Source: Citrus sinensis
Lineage: Eukaryota; Streptophyta; Magnoliopsida; Sapindales; Rutaceae
Direction: 5' to 3'
Assembly (NCBI RefSeq): GCF_022201045.2
Contig: NC_068558.1
Coordinates: 45,969,001-46,033,000, forward strand
Length of the DNA stretch: 64,000 bases
The notes under the pieces were generated by a model, which did not search any database, was not told the DNA's origin, and saw only the letters and a list, made by a program, of their open reading frames with translations. This document shows, piece by piece, positions 1-12,887 of this stretch. The stretch's first letter is position 1. Each line of letters begins with the position of its first letter. Both the position numbers and the translations under genes were made by a program.

Positions 1-1548
1 CATGATTAAGTTAAAAAAATTAAAAAACTCCACGACATGTCGTGTTAAAAATGATATTTCAAATGATATGTAATACACTTTCACCATGGTAAACATCGTA
101 TGCCATGTCAAATTTTCTACCCATTAAATTTTTTTAATTAAAAATTACAATTTATTTTTTAAAATCACACTACATTCAAATTGTATTTAAAAAAATATAG
201 CAAAACATTTTAATTTGTATATAGATGTCACTCTTTTGAAAAATAGGAAACATTGATAGAATTTCATATAATTCATGCAAATTTCTCATTTATTAACAAT
301 GTTATGCTTGTTCATTTTAGACATCTAATTTGTATCTAAAGTGATGTATCACATAAATTATTTATTATCATGATAAATAATTTTATTATTTATTATTAAC
401 ATATTGTTTTTACAATCTAATAATAAATCACTTATAAGATATCACATCATTTAGAATATAATCTACATAATTATAGAGTGTATTTGAGATTAAGGTTGGG
501 CAGCTGTAATTTAAAAAGTACAACACCAAAATATTTGGTAAACACTAACTGCTGTAACTTATAGTCTATATTAATATAATTTTTTACTTATATAATAAAA
601 AAATTATTATATTTTTAATAATTTTATCAAAATTATTATTTAAAATTTATATTTACTACATATTATTAACTTTTATTTAATAGTTACAATTTTTTTTTCA
701 CAACCATTGTAATTTAAAAACTACAATACCTAAATCCCAAACGAAATTGTACTATTATTATACTGCAGATCCCAACAGTGTAGTAGTCAAGTTTTCATCA
801 TTCGCATGCTATACAAACTTCATCCCCCGATTCATGCATACGAGATACGAGCATATCCCAAGACACCAAAAGCGAGAACCACAAATCAAGTGTAAAGAAC
901 ACTCGTTTTATTCGATGGATCACGCTTACGATCAACTGAGGATCATAGTTTTATTAGACTACCCATCTAGCAATACAATATTCCTCCATCAAATATAATT
1001 CATATCTGTTCGCATCGACTGCAATAATCAAAGACAGATGGCAAAAGATAGGGAAGAAAAACAATTAAAACAGAAACCATTTAAGGTCCCGTACTAAGAG
1101 ACTTTGGCAGGAAGGACCCCAGTACATAAGCCTAATCATATTCATAAGAGTTTCATATACAGATACATCCTATAACTGCGGGAACATTCCCAACAGTCTG
1201 CACATCATAACCACACAGGAAAAATGAAATCTGATGTGCAGCAGCACTAAATGGCACTGTCCCAAGGTTAAATGGTTTATCTCAAACTGCAATAGTTAAG
1301 TTCTATTCCTTGAAAACTTCAAATAGTTTCCAACTTCCAAAGTTGTGCAGTATTATCACTTCAAAGATGCAATCAATCACCAGACTACTTAAAGCAGTCC
1401 CAAGGTGTCAGTAGGCAGATCATTCATCCAGACATACACGACATTGTGTCCAAAGAATCTCATGCAACTGAAAGCATTACAGGCTCAAGAAAATGTTAAC
1501 CCACCAACTGATTAGGAAAGGCTCATCACCAACTCTAATTTCCAATAT
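1..1548. other. AT-rich spacer and VPS51 3' end
   Basis: The first ~1000 bases are very AT-rich and I see no gene in them. A small transposon relic at 478-744 is listed separately. From about 1000 to 1548 the base composition is more balanced and probably represents the 3' untranslated region of the minus-strand VPS51 gene, whose stop codon is at 1549-1551. The short open frames here look like chance. Confidence 0.5.
478..744. mobile_element. MITE relic, copy 1 of a small family
   Basis: A 267-base AT-rich segment begins with a GTRTTTGRGATT-type end and finishes with the rough inverted copy AAATCCCAAACG. Its inside aligns along its length with 28121-28388, sharing the stretches TTGGTAAACACTAACTGC-like, ATTTTTAATAATTTTAT and AACTTTTATTTAATAGTTA. 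Two copies of equal size with matching ends and no coding capacity indicate a non-autonomous DNA transposon. The superfamily is not certain because no clean target-site duplication is visible. Confidence 0.5.
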
Positions 1549-4500
1549 TTACGGAGATACTGCATTTAGGTCCCTTGTTTTTGCCAATTTTGCTTGTATG
1601 AGTTTGTCCAAGATGGGAGGCTCCAAAGGAATTGGGTCAAGACAACGTTCGGCAGCAGCAACTATCACCTGCAGATCAACAGATTAAGTCCATGTGTCAT
1701 AAAATTTTCCTCTTCTCACCTTCCTGGAGTGTCGGTATGAACTTCAGTAAATAAATAGCAATCGAAAAAGAGGTGATGCCAAAGGACAAGTTGCAGGAAA
1801 TAAATTTTGTTAAATGGAGTGACAAATTTTTCCTATCACCTCATCAAGCAAAAAGTCAATGGCAGCTTCATCTTCAACGGTTTCCTTTAAGGGAGTTCTA
1901 AGGTACTGGACATCCAACTGAATTTGCTGAAATCCACTTCGGTTATAAGTCTGGAGTCGGACAAATTCTTGGAAACTTTTAAGGCTAAGTTTTACTATAG
2001 TTGTTATAACTGACTCCTGCAATTTATAAACAAATGTAGTTTATCCAGCATCAATAAAGATACTTTTTTCACCATCATTTTGAATATTAGCAGTCTCATA
2101 CCTGTGTATATTCAACTTTGGTAAAAATTTCGACCTTTTGCTTGAACAATTTAGCTAGATGAGTTTCCAAAAGCTGGCTCCTGGCCTTTTGGGTGGTTGA
2201 CCGACTCAATTTATCCTCTCGTAATGGATTACTGCGAGAGGAGGTGGTGCTGCCATTACTATCAGTCCGACGATGCCTACGCTGGAGCCCCTGTGGTAGA
2301 ATTTGCTTTACCTCATCTGCTATTGCTCTCAACTGAAGCATGAAAATACCGGAGGAGTATAAGTTTCTCTTTTTTTATTTCAATCACTGAATAAATACTT
2401 ACATGTACATGTTTTTCATTCAATGAATAAATACTTACATGCACTTGTTTAGAACTTCTAAGGCATATAGAACTCTAATATTTGAATTAGTTAAGACTGG
2501 CATCCAAACAGATACTCTCAATTTTCAATTTTTTTTTTTTGATGAGTCAATTTTCAATTTTGAATCAACAGACAAGAACCCAAAATTTCAGTGGAAATGA
2601 GGATGATGCACCCACCTCTTGAAGAAATAAATCAACAAACATGTGGACTTCTCTTGGCTCCTTGTGCTGAAGAAAATTTGAAAGTATTAGGAAAGTTGAA
2701 TGCCATACTATCTCTCACCAGATGCTCTCTAAATGCTCAGAATATAGTTATATGCACTGACCTTGACCCAATTAGGCGTTGTCAATCTTTTCCTCAGGAG
2801 AATTGATATCTTCTGATTTCTCATGTTTATGTACTGAAAAAATTATGTATCCATAATCAGATGTTTGACAAAGTTCTCAAGTTATAAAAAAAAAAAAATT
2901 CAAATGAAACTTAGAACGTGACAGACAGCATATGATATTAAACTCATACATGATGCAGAAGTTTTTCACCAGAAGACCGAAAAATCCGACAAATTTCCCC
3001 TGGGACAAAGGCAGGCCCATTTTCATAGCCTCTAACACCACCACCAGAGAAGGAAGCAGCTATCTCCTGACAAATAAAACATGAAAACAAGTTATTGAGA
3101 AGACAGAAAGATTAACTATGTTATTCTATCCTTTCAGAAAAGAAATAGCACAAAACCAAAAGGTGGTTCCTTGCCTCGGTAATTCGTGGGATGGCAGTTT
3201 GCTCAATGAAGACAGATAGTTGGGCCAGTACCAAAACAAGCCCAACAAGAACTTTGTCACCCTGCGTTCCCTCCAAACCTTGAACTGGACTAGATGAGTT
3301 ATTTCTTCCCGAAAGCAATAGGAATCGGTTGTCAAGTGCCCTGAAGAACTCTTGAAATCCTTCTTGAACCCAATCAATAATCAAGTCTTTTAGTTTAACT
3401 AGTACCCCAATCTTGTCATCAAGAAGTTGGCGGAATTCCTGGAATATGGAATGAGAAATGGAAGATGTAAACTGGCCATTTTGAAACTGCAATAGATGAG
3501 CACTGACAAGTTCATCCAACATATGACAAACAAAAAGCACAGATAGAGGAGGAAGAATAAAAGAGCCAAAGGATTGTTTCTCAGGAATGCAGTATGTATA
3601 GACATGCAAGTCCATGATTTTTGCATGCATAAAAAAGCACAGTTCTCATGGCATTTTAAATATTACCAACAAGACATCCATGCTGCCTTGAAGTACAGCT
3701 TTTTTGCTGGCCTCCAGGGCAACCTGCAAGGGGCATTCTTCCATTCCCTCCTTTTGTCCAACATAAACTTTTGTAAGGGCATCTGCCAGTTTCAACAGAA
3801 TTTAACTCAGAATACTACACTTTCAATCAGATTAACTTTAAGTTGTTGGATAAAACTATCCATTCAAATTTGTAAGAGCATGTCATCGAGCGATTTTTCA
3901 TTCAAAGCTAATATCATTTCCCATCACGGATAGTACCAGAAGTGAAAGCATTAAAGTGAACTTGTTTTCTGGTGATCTGACAGGACACAATCTTCCAGGT
4001 TTGGCAGAAGAAGCACGGACTAGATCACTAAAAGGTATGGGGCAATAAAGGAAATCTAAACTCTTCAAAGTACAAGTTCGTATCTCTTTCCAAAGGGATT
4101 AATAAATAAATAATAAGGTACTAAAAACATAAATAAAATTTTCTATTCATAGTTATTTTGAATCTTTCCCAATAGTTAAAACTAAGATGGCAGAGTAACC
4201 TGATATATCATGTAGAAGAAGAGAAAATTGGCTGGCAACATAATGTTTGACAGTAATCTGGGCAGCCTGAAACCACACAGGATTAATCAGTATAACAAAC
4301 TTCATCCTCATCAAGAAAACAATTTAATAATAACAATCCGAAGGAAAACCTCCAGGGAAAACTCTGAGAGAACAGCTTCATGTAACACTTCATCCATCAG
4401 CAAAACATCTTTCCAAATCATTCCTGCATATTTAGTGAAGCATTTCAAACAACCAAATTCAAGAAGGAAAAAAGGAAGTTTAAATTTAACAAGACTAAAT

Positions 4501-7500
4501 ATAAACTACGGTAAAACTTGATTTTACAAGGTCATGAAGAAATTAACAGCATTCCACGAATGATATACAGAATAAGTGATGTCAAGTACAAGCACCTTTT
4601 CAGGAAGGCCTTGTAGCCAACTTGAATAATAAGAAAAATTCAGGTACCTTTTGGAAAAAGTAAAATTCAGACAGCAAATTCAAGAAGAATAGACGTGGTG
4701 CAGGACAAAATAAAATTACTTACGAAGAACACCCAATAAATCAGCTGAGCTTATTCGTTTCTTTCCATACTGCTCAGCAGTTTCAAAGTTCCTAAAAGAA
4801 TAAACAATAAACTACATTTAACAGCCGTCATGATCCTTAAGTTTAATAAAAAAAAATAAAAAAATCGGCATTGCCTCACTTGGTAACCAAATCTTGCACA
4901 AGTCTAATTAGCTGCTTCTCTGCGTCGGGAAATATTACTCGATAAGCTTGAACAGCCTCCACAAATTCTCGAACAGAAGCCTGAGTTGAGAAAATCAAAA
5001 GACATATATCAAATTGGGAACCAACTCAATTGGCTCAGACAGCCTATACGTACCCAAAATCTGAATCATAAAGGTGCTATTTAGTTTGAGTTACCTCATG
5101 AATTGTAGAAGGAACTAACTCGGTAGTTTTTTCTTGTTTAGAAGGATCATTTGACTTCAATAAACAATTGCTTAAATCTTCGTCCTTAAGCTGAAGGTCC
5201 CCAAGAGATTGTTCCAACTTTTCAAGCAGTTTTGCCTTCAAGCTGTCCACCTATCAAAACATGAATGAGCGGTTATGTGAAATATGCAGCAGATAAGGAC
5301 ATTTCAAATGAAATAATGAAAATCTGAAAGTTGGACGTGTTTGAATAAATAAATTCAATGGCAACAGCATTTGTTTGTCATAAATGCTGCAAAAGTACAG
5401 ACTCCGGGACATCAAAGATTCCCAAACATAGTGTTTCAATTCAAAGGACGAAGCAGGAAGAGAATGTTTTCTTCCTGATGAAACAAATTCTCTTGTATGT
5501 TATCACATACCACAATAGTTAATTACTTTTCCCCATTTAGAAGTATAGACTATTAAATTAACGGAAAAATAAACCCAAATCGAAGTACGAACCGGAAAAT
5601 CCAACTGCTTAAGAAGAACTGCAGCCTCAGCTCTTGCATGTGTAGATTCTGAATCTGAGAACAGCTTCCCCTGAAAAGTAAAAGTTCACAAGACACAAGT
5701 TTTCATCCCAACTAAAACAGGATAAAAGGTCTTTTCAGTTCTTCAGATTAAACTGCATTTTTACTTCCTGCGTTATATGAATAATATGCATGCTTCAGGT
5801 AAGCAAAGATTTTCCTACAATGACTCCTGGTTTTGCAAACTAAAAAGTAACACATCTAAGGCCATAAATCAATACATGCCTGTCTGCAGTTATGTGCAGG
5901 TACTATGGATAACTCACAATGGGCGCAAGGTGTTATCCACATATTTTCAAGAAAGCTCCATTAACATAACAAATAGCTTGCTAAGACATTTTCAAATATG
6001 TTGGACAAAATTAGCTTACATAGTATAGTTACTTAATGAGCCGGTACTCTTCTTAGTAAAGTGATCAAAGTCCCCTGGCTTACTGCCAACCCCATTTACT
6101 AGGCATTCAGGCTTACTTTGAGAAAAGATGTAATGGCAACCATAAATTCTGACACATTTCATCCCTAAGATTCAATCCAAAATATAAGAATGTTGCAAGT
6201 GAAAGTTAGGAAGATCTATCCACCGATCCTATACTTTCAGCTTTGATTTGGTCTTAAGCAAAATCAGCCAGCTTAACTCAGTACACTTAACAAAGAAGAA
6301 AATACCTGCAAGTTCTTTATTACAATGGCAATTGCTTCTTCAGATGCTCGCTTACAATCCTGGAATGAAGAATCCCCATATGCCTAGCGAGAAGAATATA
6401 ACAGAAGGTCAAAGCTTCAGAAACAGATGTCAAAGCTTCAGAAACAGATGAACATAGAAATATAAAAATCATGCCCGGAAACAAAAAGCAAAGCAAAAAA
6501 TTGGCAAAGAGATAGACTGAACAATGGAATAAAACAGTCAGAATTGACCTTAAAAATTGGCAATGCTCCAGTGTAGAACCTGACTGCATCAGCATAGGCT
6601 TCTGATTCGGTACATTTTCCAAGTCTAGCAGGTAAATCATAAATGAACTGCTCTTTATCACAGAAGAATATATCTGTTAAATGCCTTAAATCGTAGATTG
6701 CCAAACCAAGACATACATAAAGCATAAAATTGGTAACTCAAACTGCTGATTATGAATTTAAAAGAAAATTTTATTACATGTCCAGCTGCTACTATTAACC
6801 GCAAATCTTTTAAACTGCTCTCAGCACAAGCTTGAGCAGCCTGACTAACTTTGTGGATCGTTAAGGAAGCCAGCTATATCAGGCTATTCTACTGACTTAG
6901 TACCACTGCTGCAACATGCAAGTTTATAATTTATATTTGTCCTTGTTGATCAACCTCATAACCAAGTTAAGAGGATTGAAAAAGCCCAAAAGTGATGGAT
7001 TCAAATCCTATTTCTCTCACAGACATGCACATACGTACAAGCACACATTTGCAGACACTGAGACAAAGCCAATAGAATGTTTGATAGTTATTTAATACCT
7101 GAACTTTCCGCAGAAGGTTGCGCTTGCAATGTAATTTCTCTATATGTTCTCTCTTTTCAGAAAGAGAAGTGTTGACCCCGTCACTTCTAGATTGCACTGA
7201 CTTTATCTGTAAGATTGGTGAAGAGAATGCATACCTTATCATCCTTTTTATTTTCTTCATTTTATCTTTTTAGTTTATCAATAAACCATGATTCAAAGAA
7301 CAGATTTAACGTGGTAGTATAAGATCTTTTGCATACCTTCTCAAGGAGTTGTTCCATATTCGCTTCCATGCCCACAATATTACTATTCATCCTGTTACAA
7401 GGGCATACATTAATATTTCGTAAAAGAGGGTAGACAACAGAACCACAACATTAAACAGCATGTTACTGGTATCTGCTGTCTAAAAGCCTGGCTCAATAAA

Positions 7501-8604
7501 AAATATAAAGCTGATGAACTGTAAAAATACCGAATTATCACCCATGTATACTGTAACTTGAGCCATCACATACTCAAAGATCAAAGAACCGAGAAAACTA
7601 CCTTTTGATTGTGTCAGTGGCGCTGATAAACTTGCTGTAATTTTCATAGACTAACATCTGCAAGTCAGTATCAAGATTTTTTATCTCAGCAGCCATTTCA
7701 ACATGCCTCTGCAGAAGCCCTTCCAAACTCGACTTTTGTACCTATTCCATTTCAAGACACATATCAAGGATCAAAACTTTCTGATATTCAACTTTTTTCC
7801 AACAAGAGAACAGTTAGACTGAACTTAATATTACCACCACATTCGTATTTCAGAATAAACTTGTCTACTCAAATCCATCTAGTTGGATGAATCTGAACAT
7901 TTATACATGTTATTCCTAAAATATCCACATATATTTCCAAATTTTAGACCAAATCATTTCCCTCTCACAACCCTCAATCACATGATTATCTCCTCTTTTA
8001 ACCTAATGAAGGCATAATTCGCTTGATCACAAGCTCATCTCTGCTTCTACCACACGCAAGCATTCTTTTAAGAAGAATAAGATAAACTAGCATATAAACC
8101 AACCATTTTCCAACATAGATTTCCCAGTCAGTGCACCAGTTAGTCACTCCCTAAAACCTTTTTAATAATAAAAAAAACACTGCATACAGTTATCATTGAA
8201 ATCAGATTCAGTATGACTAATCAATTTTCATCTCAAAGTTCAGCCTACTGACACATTCAAAATTCACGACTTATGTTTAGCATCAATGCCCCGGCTATAT
8301 TAACCAGTAATAAACCATAGATCCTTTCGGTTGAAATTTAAACCTCACAACAAACACGCAATTAATATATGTATCGTCATTATCGGATCCGTGTAGATAG
8401 TACAGAGTGCAAAATCAGAAGGCCGTGGCGTACCAGGAGATTCATGTATTGATCAGCATCGAATGAATTGGTGTCGATTGCATCTAACGGTACGTATTTC
8501 CCAGAAGATTCATTGGGCATGGAAGGATCGGGAGCGTAGAAGCTCGACAGCAGATCTCTCATTCTCTTTGCTTTGTCATCCAACGGAACGTCGTCCACGG
8601 CCAT
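1549..8604 (-). CDS. VPS51: Vacuolar protein sorting-associated protein 51 (VPS51)
   Basis: This is the GARP/EARP tethering-complex subunit that helps endosome-derived vesicles dock at the trans-Golgi. I could place 20 exons: 8604-8434, 7741-7602, 7391-7337, 7205-7099, 6647-6549, 6383-6306, 5670-5593, 5250-5094, 4980-4880, 4791-4724, 4423-4350, 4266-4200, 3782-3667, 3438-3175, 3066-2950, 2833-2762, 2666-2616, 2332-2102, 2016-1840 and 1668-1549. They sum to 2343 bases in one frame, giving 780 residues, the length I recall for the Arabidopsis protein (At4g02030, UNHINGED). The start MAVDDVPLDDKAKRMRDLLS and the C-terminal IDFLLDEVIVAAAERCLD are diagnostic. The N-terminal third holds the Vps51 domain and coiled coil. 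The intron after exon 14 has a GC donor (GAG|GCAAGG at 3174-3173). The end differs slightly from Arabidopsis (AKTRDLNAVSP). Exon edges are inferred from homology and splice signals. Confidence 0.95.
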
Positions 8605-11600
8605 TTTCTCCACAGAGTTTCCACTATATTATCACTAACTAAACTACTTACTCTAAAAATCAAATTTCTATGGGATCGAACAAAACCAAAATCAATTGGC
8701 TGAATTCACTTGGTAGAAGAAGTTGAAAAGCGAAAACCAGACGCAGAACTGATTGGAAGGAAACAATAAAAAATAAAAAATGAAGACAACGAAGATCAAT
8801 ACGACGTCGCTAGCCGGTTACCAAAGTTGAAACGACGACGTTATAGCTTAGCTTATTGTTTATTTAATTTTCATCATTCCTTGTTGTAAATATTGATTTA
8901 AGTCAATCCCTATCTTATATGTAATGTAAAATTCATCCTCTCAAATAAACAGTATGTAAAAGTGTATAAGATAAGAGATCCTTGATTTAATGATTTTGTC
9001 CGACATATTTGGACTTAATTACTGATACCGAGTAAAAATTTGATTGCTATAGACGTGTTTAATAAAAAAATATATAATTATGAAATAAAAATAAATAACA
9101 TACGATAAATATAATTTTTAAATAAAAATAATTAACATATATTAATTTTTTTATTATATAAGTAATAGATCAATTCAATTTAATTTTTTAATTATAATAA
9201 GTAGTATCAATTAAATATTTTAATAATATAATTTACTAAACAAGCCTAAGATTAACATAATTATATAACCTTATAAGCAGTATAAAATGCTTGACATACA
9301 CAATTCAATAATTCAAGCATTATACATCATGACATTAACGTTGGCTATATTAACATCCTATTATTGCATGATGATAAAATTGACAAGCTTATTCGAATTC
9401 CAACCCATTAGTCGAATTCATTCAACAAACAAAGTCCAGTCACAAACTTAGTGTAGGTGACAAATCTTCCCACCTGACAGCTGCTGTGACAACAAAGCAT
9501 CATGAAATGTTGACGCGTCGACATAATTAATATCTTCTGTGAAATGAGGATGGTGTTGTAAACCAAATTATGGGTGCAAACGCCAAATACTGTCAATAAA
9601 CAAAAGCTAAAGAGACGTGGCCCAGATGTAAATTCTTAGTCACTTAGGCCGGGTTTAAAAAGCCCATGACCAGGTCGCATTTTTTATCTATAAAAAAAAA
9701 ATTATATTTTTAATATTATTTTATTTTTTTGTGATTTTATAATTTTTAAATTTATTTCAATGAAATTAGAAATAAAAAATAAACTTTAAATGTTTAAAAC
9801 TTTACATATATGTAATAGATGGCTAAATAAATATAATTATTTAAAATAATATATATTTTATAATTTTTTTTAATAAAATTCGAATTTCAAGCCAAATCCG
9901 AGACTTATCGAGTGATGTCTATGACTGATCTGACTTCATCCCTGGGTCTGGTATGGGTCAAAATTAGGCAAGTATTTGTGACACCCCTAAAAGAGAGTCA
10001 ATTGAAAATAAATAAGCTAATTATAAGGTAAGTTGTGCAGAGTTTCTATTAATGGATTTGTCTTTACGTTTCAATCCTTCATGTATTATAAAAAATAAGA
10101 TTTAAATTATAAAATGGAAGGTCATCTATTTATAATAAACTAATGCCTCTCAGTTTATGTCTAAGAGGCATTATATTATTTGTTACTACAATTCAATCGG
10201 AGAGTTATATGTGTAACATGCCATTAATTTAGTTGTGTGCAACATACAGTCAATTTCGTTAAGTGCAATTTGCAGCACACCCTTTGAATTGATGGGTGTG
10301 TTTCACACATGCCGGATAGACAATCCATAATAGATGAACATTAAATCAAGACGATCAAGCCTCTGTGCAAAGCAGATTGTGTTAGAAGTCAAGCAGAACT
10401 ACGAGGCAAATATCATTAGAGCAAAGAATCGTTCATTGCTCGTCAACAATACAAGCTTCCAAGCTTCGAGAGCAACTTCATCAAGTATCTTCGAACAACA
10501 CTCTCAGCTTTATTCAATCTCTAATGGAGCCTTTTTGTAATTTCATTTTAATGGAAAAATAATTTGATAGTTATACTATATATATGATATAATATATATG
10601 CATTTGCAGCCAATCGGATTATTTTTCTTCTTAGAGTGATACTCGTGTCTAATTTATTTATATCCCCCTGCATCTTAATTTGTTGGATATATGTATGTAT
10701 GTACATAATTTTTTTTTCATCAACATGTACCATTTTTTATAATGTTTTACAACACATTTGATTAAAACTGACAATGTTTTAACTCATTATTTATAATTTC
10801 TGCTTATTATCAAAATCGTTATAATCCTTTCTAACACAACAAATTAAAAGCAAAATTTTGTAGCATGCTCGTATAACTCTATAGTTTAATAGTGTTATAA
10901 TATATAGTTATTTGCTAAGCACAACATCGTATGTTCGAAACATGTCAAAAGAAGAAATAAATCAATGAATAAAGCGAAACTCCTTCTTTGATTTCCTATA
11001 GAATAGATGATCATTTGCGTAAGTTTCGGTGGGCTAGTCCGCAAGATAGTTTCATTAAACCGTGTAAATCCCGCCATCAAAAAAAGGAAGAGTGTGAATC
11101 CCACACATTGCTTGGCGATACTGATGAGCCCACAACACTTGCCCAGCAGGCCAGCAGGATAATTAGACTATATTATAATCGCCTGCCACTAATATAATTT
11201 GATCGATAACTTTGTTAGTCGTTGGTACTTGCCCAATTAACGAAAAGCCGTGCTGCCCGCGCATCACCTAATTATTTTATATATATAGAGAGAGAGGGAA
11301 GATTGCAATTTCCTAACTAATAATTATTTTATTCACCTTACATACATTTCTCACATGCACAAAAACAAGAATGCTATATAAATTTATTATGTTTTTTAAT
11401 ATCATTTAAAATATAAAAATCTTTTAGTTCTCTTAAAATAATAAATGGGTTCCTTAAGAAATTCAGATCATCTAATTTTTTTACAGACGCTAATTAGTAA
11501 TTTATGAAAATAAAAATAATAAACGAATACACCTAAATTGTATATGACTTAATGTATGTTGTCATAAATTTCTTAAATGACCAAAAAAAGAAAAATCTGT

Positions 11601-11915
11601 TTCCTTGGTTGGCAGGATTTATATGCCGGACGGATAACCTGTTTTCATTTTTCCATATTAATCAGTTCCGTAATTAAGTTTCCTTTGTAACGCCTCTAGA
11701 AGCCGAGTACAGGAAATCAGGAATCGCCATGGAATATTCTAAAAAAAGGGAAAGTGCTCTTGAAGGTGCCTCAAAAACTTTAGCGCACAGCTGGCGTCAC
11801 TCAACACGCCAGCCATTCCACCGGCACCAACCCCCTGTGAAAATAGCATTAAAAAAACATTAAAATGCCACAATTTTTTAATTTTCTTCGACCAATAGTA
11901 ACCCATCTACTCCGC
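8605..11915. other. Intergenic region between VPS51 and bZIP53
   Basis: The first ~180 bases are the likely VPS51 leader and promoter. The rest is AT-rich with no gene I can support. It contains a possible small transposon relic around 9049-9247, whose ends AGACGTGTTTAAT and ATTTACTAAACAAGCCT are roughly inverted. It also contains a short perfect inverted repeat at 10141-10173. Short open frames here lack codon structure. Confidence 0.5.
10141..10173. repeat. Short perfect hairpin
   Basis: TAATGCCTCT at 10141-10150 is exactly inverted as AGAGGCATTA at 10164-10173, with a 13-base loop. It may be the remains of a tiny foldback element. No poly-U tract or adjacent gene end suggests a function. 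Confidence 0.45.
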
Positions 11916-11921
11916 TATAAA
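11916..11921 (+). promoter_or_regulatory. TATA box of bZIP53
   Basis: TATAAA in the context GCTATAAAAGCCCC lies about 530 bases before the bZIP53 start codon. A CCAAT motif lies about 20 bases upstream of it. This implies transcription starting near 11945-11955 and a leader of ~500 bases, which fits the long uORF-bearing leaders of group S1 bZIP genes. Confidence 0.6.
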
Positions 11922-12173
11922 AGCCCCACTACATGGCTTCATTAACCTTCTTTCGCCTCGCTCAAGGATTAGCTCGCTTTGACAATAGATCGTCTTTTGC
12001 GTTTCGTCTTTGTTTCGTTCTTGCTAAGCAACAGCTAAGTTATCTTTTTCTCTCTTTCTTTTCCTTTTATCCTCGCTCCTAAATAGTCCTTGAATCTTTA
12101 GATCTGATCCAAATCCAGGTTTTTTTCTTTGGTTTTTTACTTTCAATCGCTGCCTTCTGTTGGATCTGGACTT

Positions 12174-12225
12174 ATGCGAAGTTAGGGTTCTGAAAACAAC
12201 ACCAATGATTCTAGATTTTCTATGA
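12174..12225 (+). other. Two short upstream ORFs before the SC-uORF
   Basis: A three-codon ORF (MRS, 12174-12185) and a six-codon ORF (MILDFL, 12205-12225) precede the sucrose-control uORF. The second ends in a TGA at 12223-12225 that overlaps the start codon of the conserved uORF as ATGA. Overlapping upstream ORFs are a known trait of bZIP11-type leaders. Here they may set how many ribosomes reach the conserved peptide start. Confidence 0.6.
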
Positions 12226-12308
12226 GTTATTCCGTCCTTATGAAGAGAATTAGAATTCTTCACTCTTTCTCGGTTGTATTTCTCTACTGGTTCTACGTGT
12301 TTTCATGA
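12222..12308 (+). CDS. Sucrose-control peptide uORF of the S1 bZIP
   Basis: This 28-residue upstream ORF lies 141 bases before the main start. Its C-terminal part reads HSFSVVFLYWFYVFS followed by TGA, which is the core of the sucrose-control (SC) peptide conserved in bZIP1, 2, 11, 44 and 53 leaders. In that family the nascent peptide stalls ribosomes when sucrose is high and lowers translation of the main ORF. The main ORF is in another frame. An internal methionine at codon 7 could also start it. The match is seen directly in the sequence, while repression by sucrose here is inferred from the family. Confidence 0.93.
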   Translation: MSYSVLMKRIRILHSFSVVFLYWFYVFS

Positions 12309-12449
12309 ATTAGAAATCTCAATTCTCTCGTTTGATCACGCTTTCTAGTATCCAATTATTTTAATCCATTTTCTTGTTTGCAACCCTCGATTTCTTAATT
12401 GTAAGTAGTTAAATTTATTAAACTAGAAAAAAAAAAACAAAACAAATTT

Positions 12450-12887
12450 ATGGCTTCAATTCAAAGACAAGGAAGTTCCGGCTCCGATAGCGACCCGCGA
12501 TATGCGAACGTTGACGAGCGGAAAAGGAAGAGGATGATATCGAACCGTGAATCGGCCAGGAGGTCAAGGATGAAGAAACAGAAGCAGATGGAGGATTTGG
12601 TCAATGAAATCAACCATTTGGAAAGCGCCAATGCCATGCTTAAGCAAAACATTGATTCATCTGTCCAACGCTATGTTGAAATGGAGTCCGCCAACAACAT
12701 TCTGAGGGTTCAAGCTATGGAGCTGACTGATCGTTTGCGCTCCTTGAACTCTGTCCTCCAGATATGGGCTGAGATCAGTGGCATTAACGTGGAGATTCCT
12801 GAGATTCCAGACCCTCTTATGAAACCTTGGCAGCTTCCCTGTCCAATGCAGCCACTCGTGGCTTCTGCCGATATGTTGCAGGATTAG
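12450..12887 (+). CDS. bZIP53: Group S1 bZIP transcription factor, bZIP53-like
   Basis: This intronless 145-residue protein carries a basic region [17 protein letters not shown] with the N-x7-R signature (N32, R40), followed by a long leucine/methionine zipper. Its C-terminal [19 protein letters not shown] and final SADML agree with Arabidopsis bZIP53 (At3g62420) rather than bZIP11 or bZIP44. S1 factors heterodimerise with group C bZIPs and bind ACGT/ACTCAT elements. bZIP53 controls seed-maturation and amino-acid (proline, asparagine) genes in energy starvation. The leader holds the SC-uORF. Its neighbour CP12 is also the neighbour in Arabidopsis (At3g62410). Confidence 0.95.
   Translation: MASIQRQGSSGSDSDPRYANVDERKRKRMISNRESARRSRMKKQKQMEDLVNEINHLESANAMLKQNIDSSVQRYVEMESANNILRVQAMELTDRLRSLNSVLQIWAEISGINVEIPEIPDPLMKPWQLPCPMQPLVASADMLQD

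Noticed and set aside
747-998. An 83-codon open frame near the left end as a gene.
   Set aside because: The composition is AT-biased with no recognisable protein, and it spans the edge of a transposon relic and the VPS51 3' region.
3937-4019. A protein-like open stretch (ASSAKPGRLCPVRSP, minus strand) with splice-like edges inside VPS51 intron 12, considered as an extra exon.
   Set aside because: Inserting it shifts the reading frame into exon 13, and the other acceptor brings a stop. The protein without it already has the expected 780 residues. It could at most be a poison or cassette exon.
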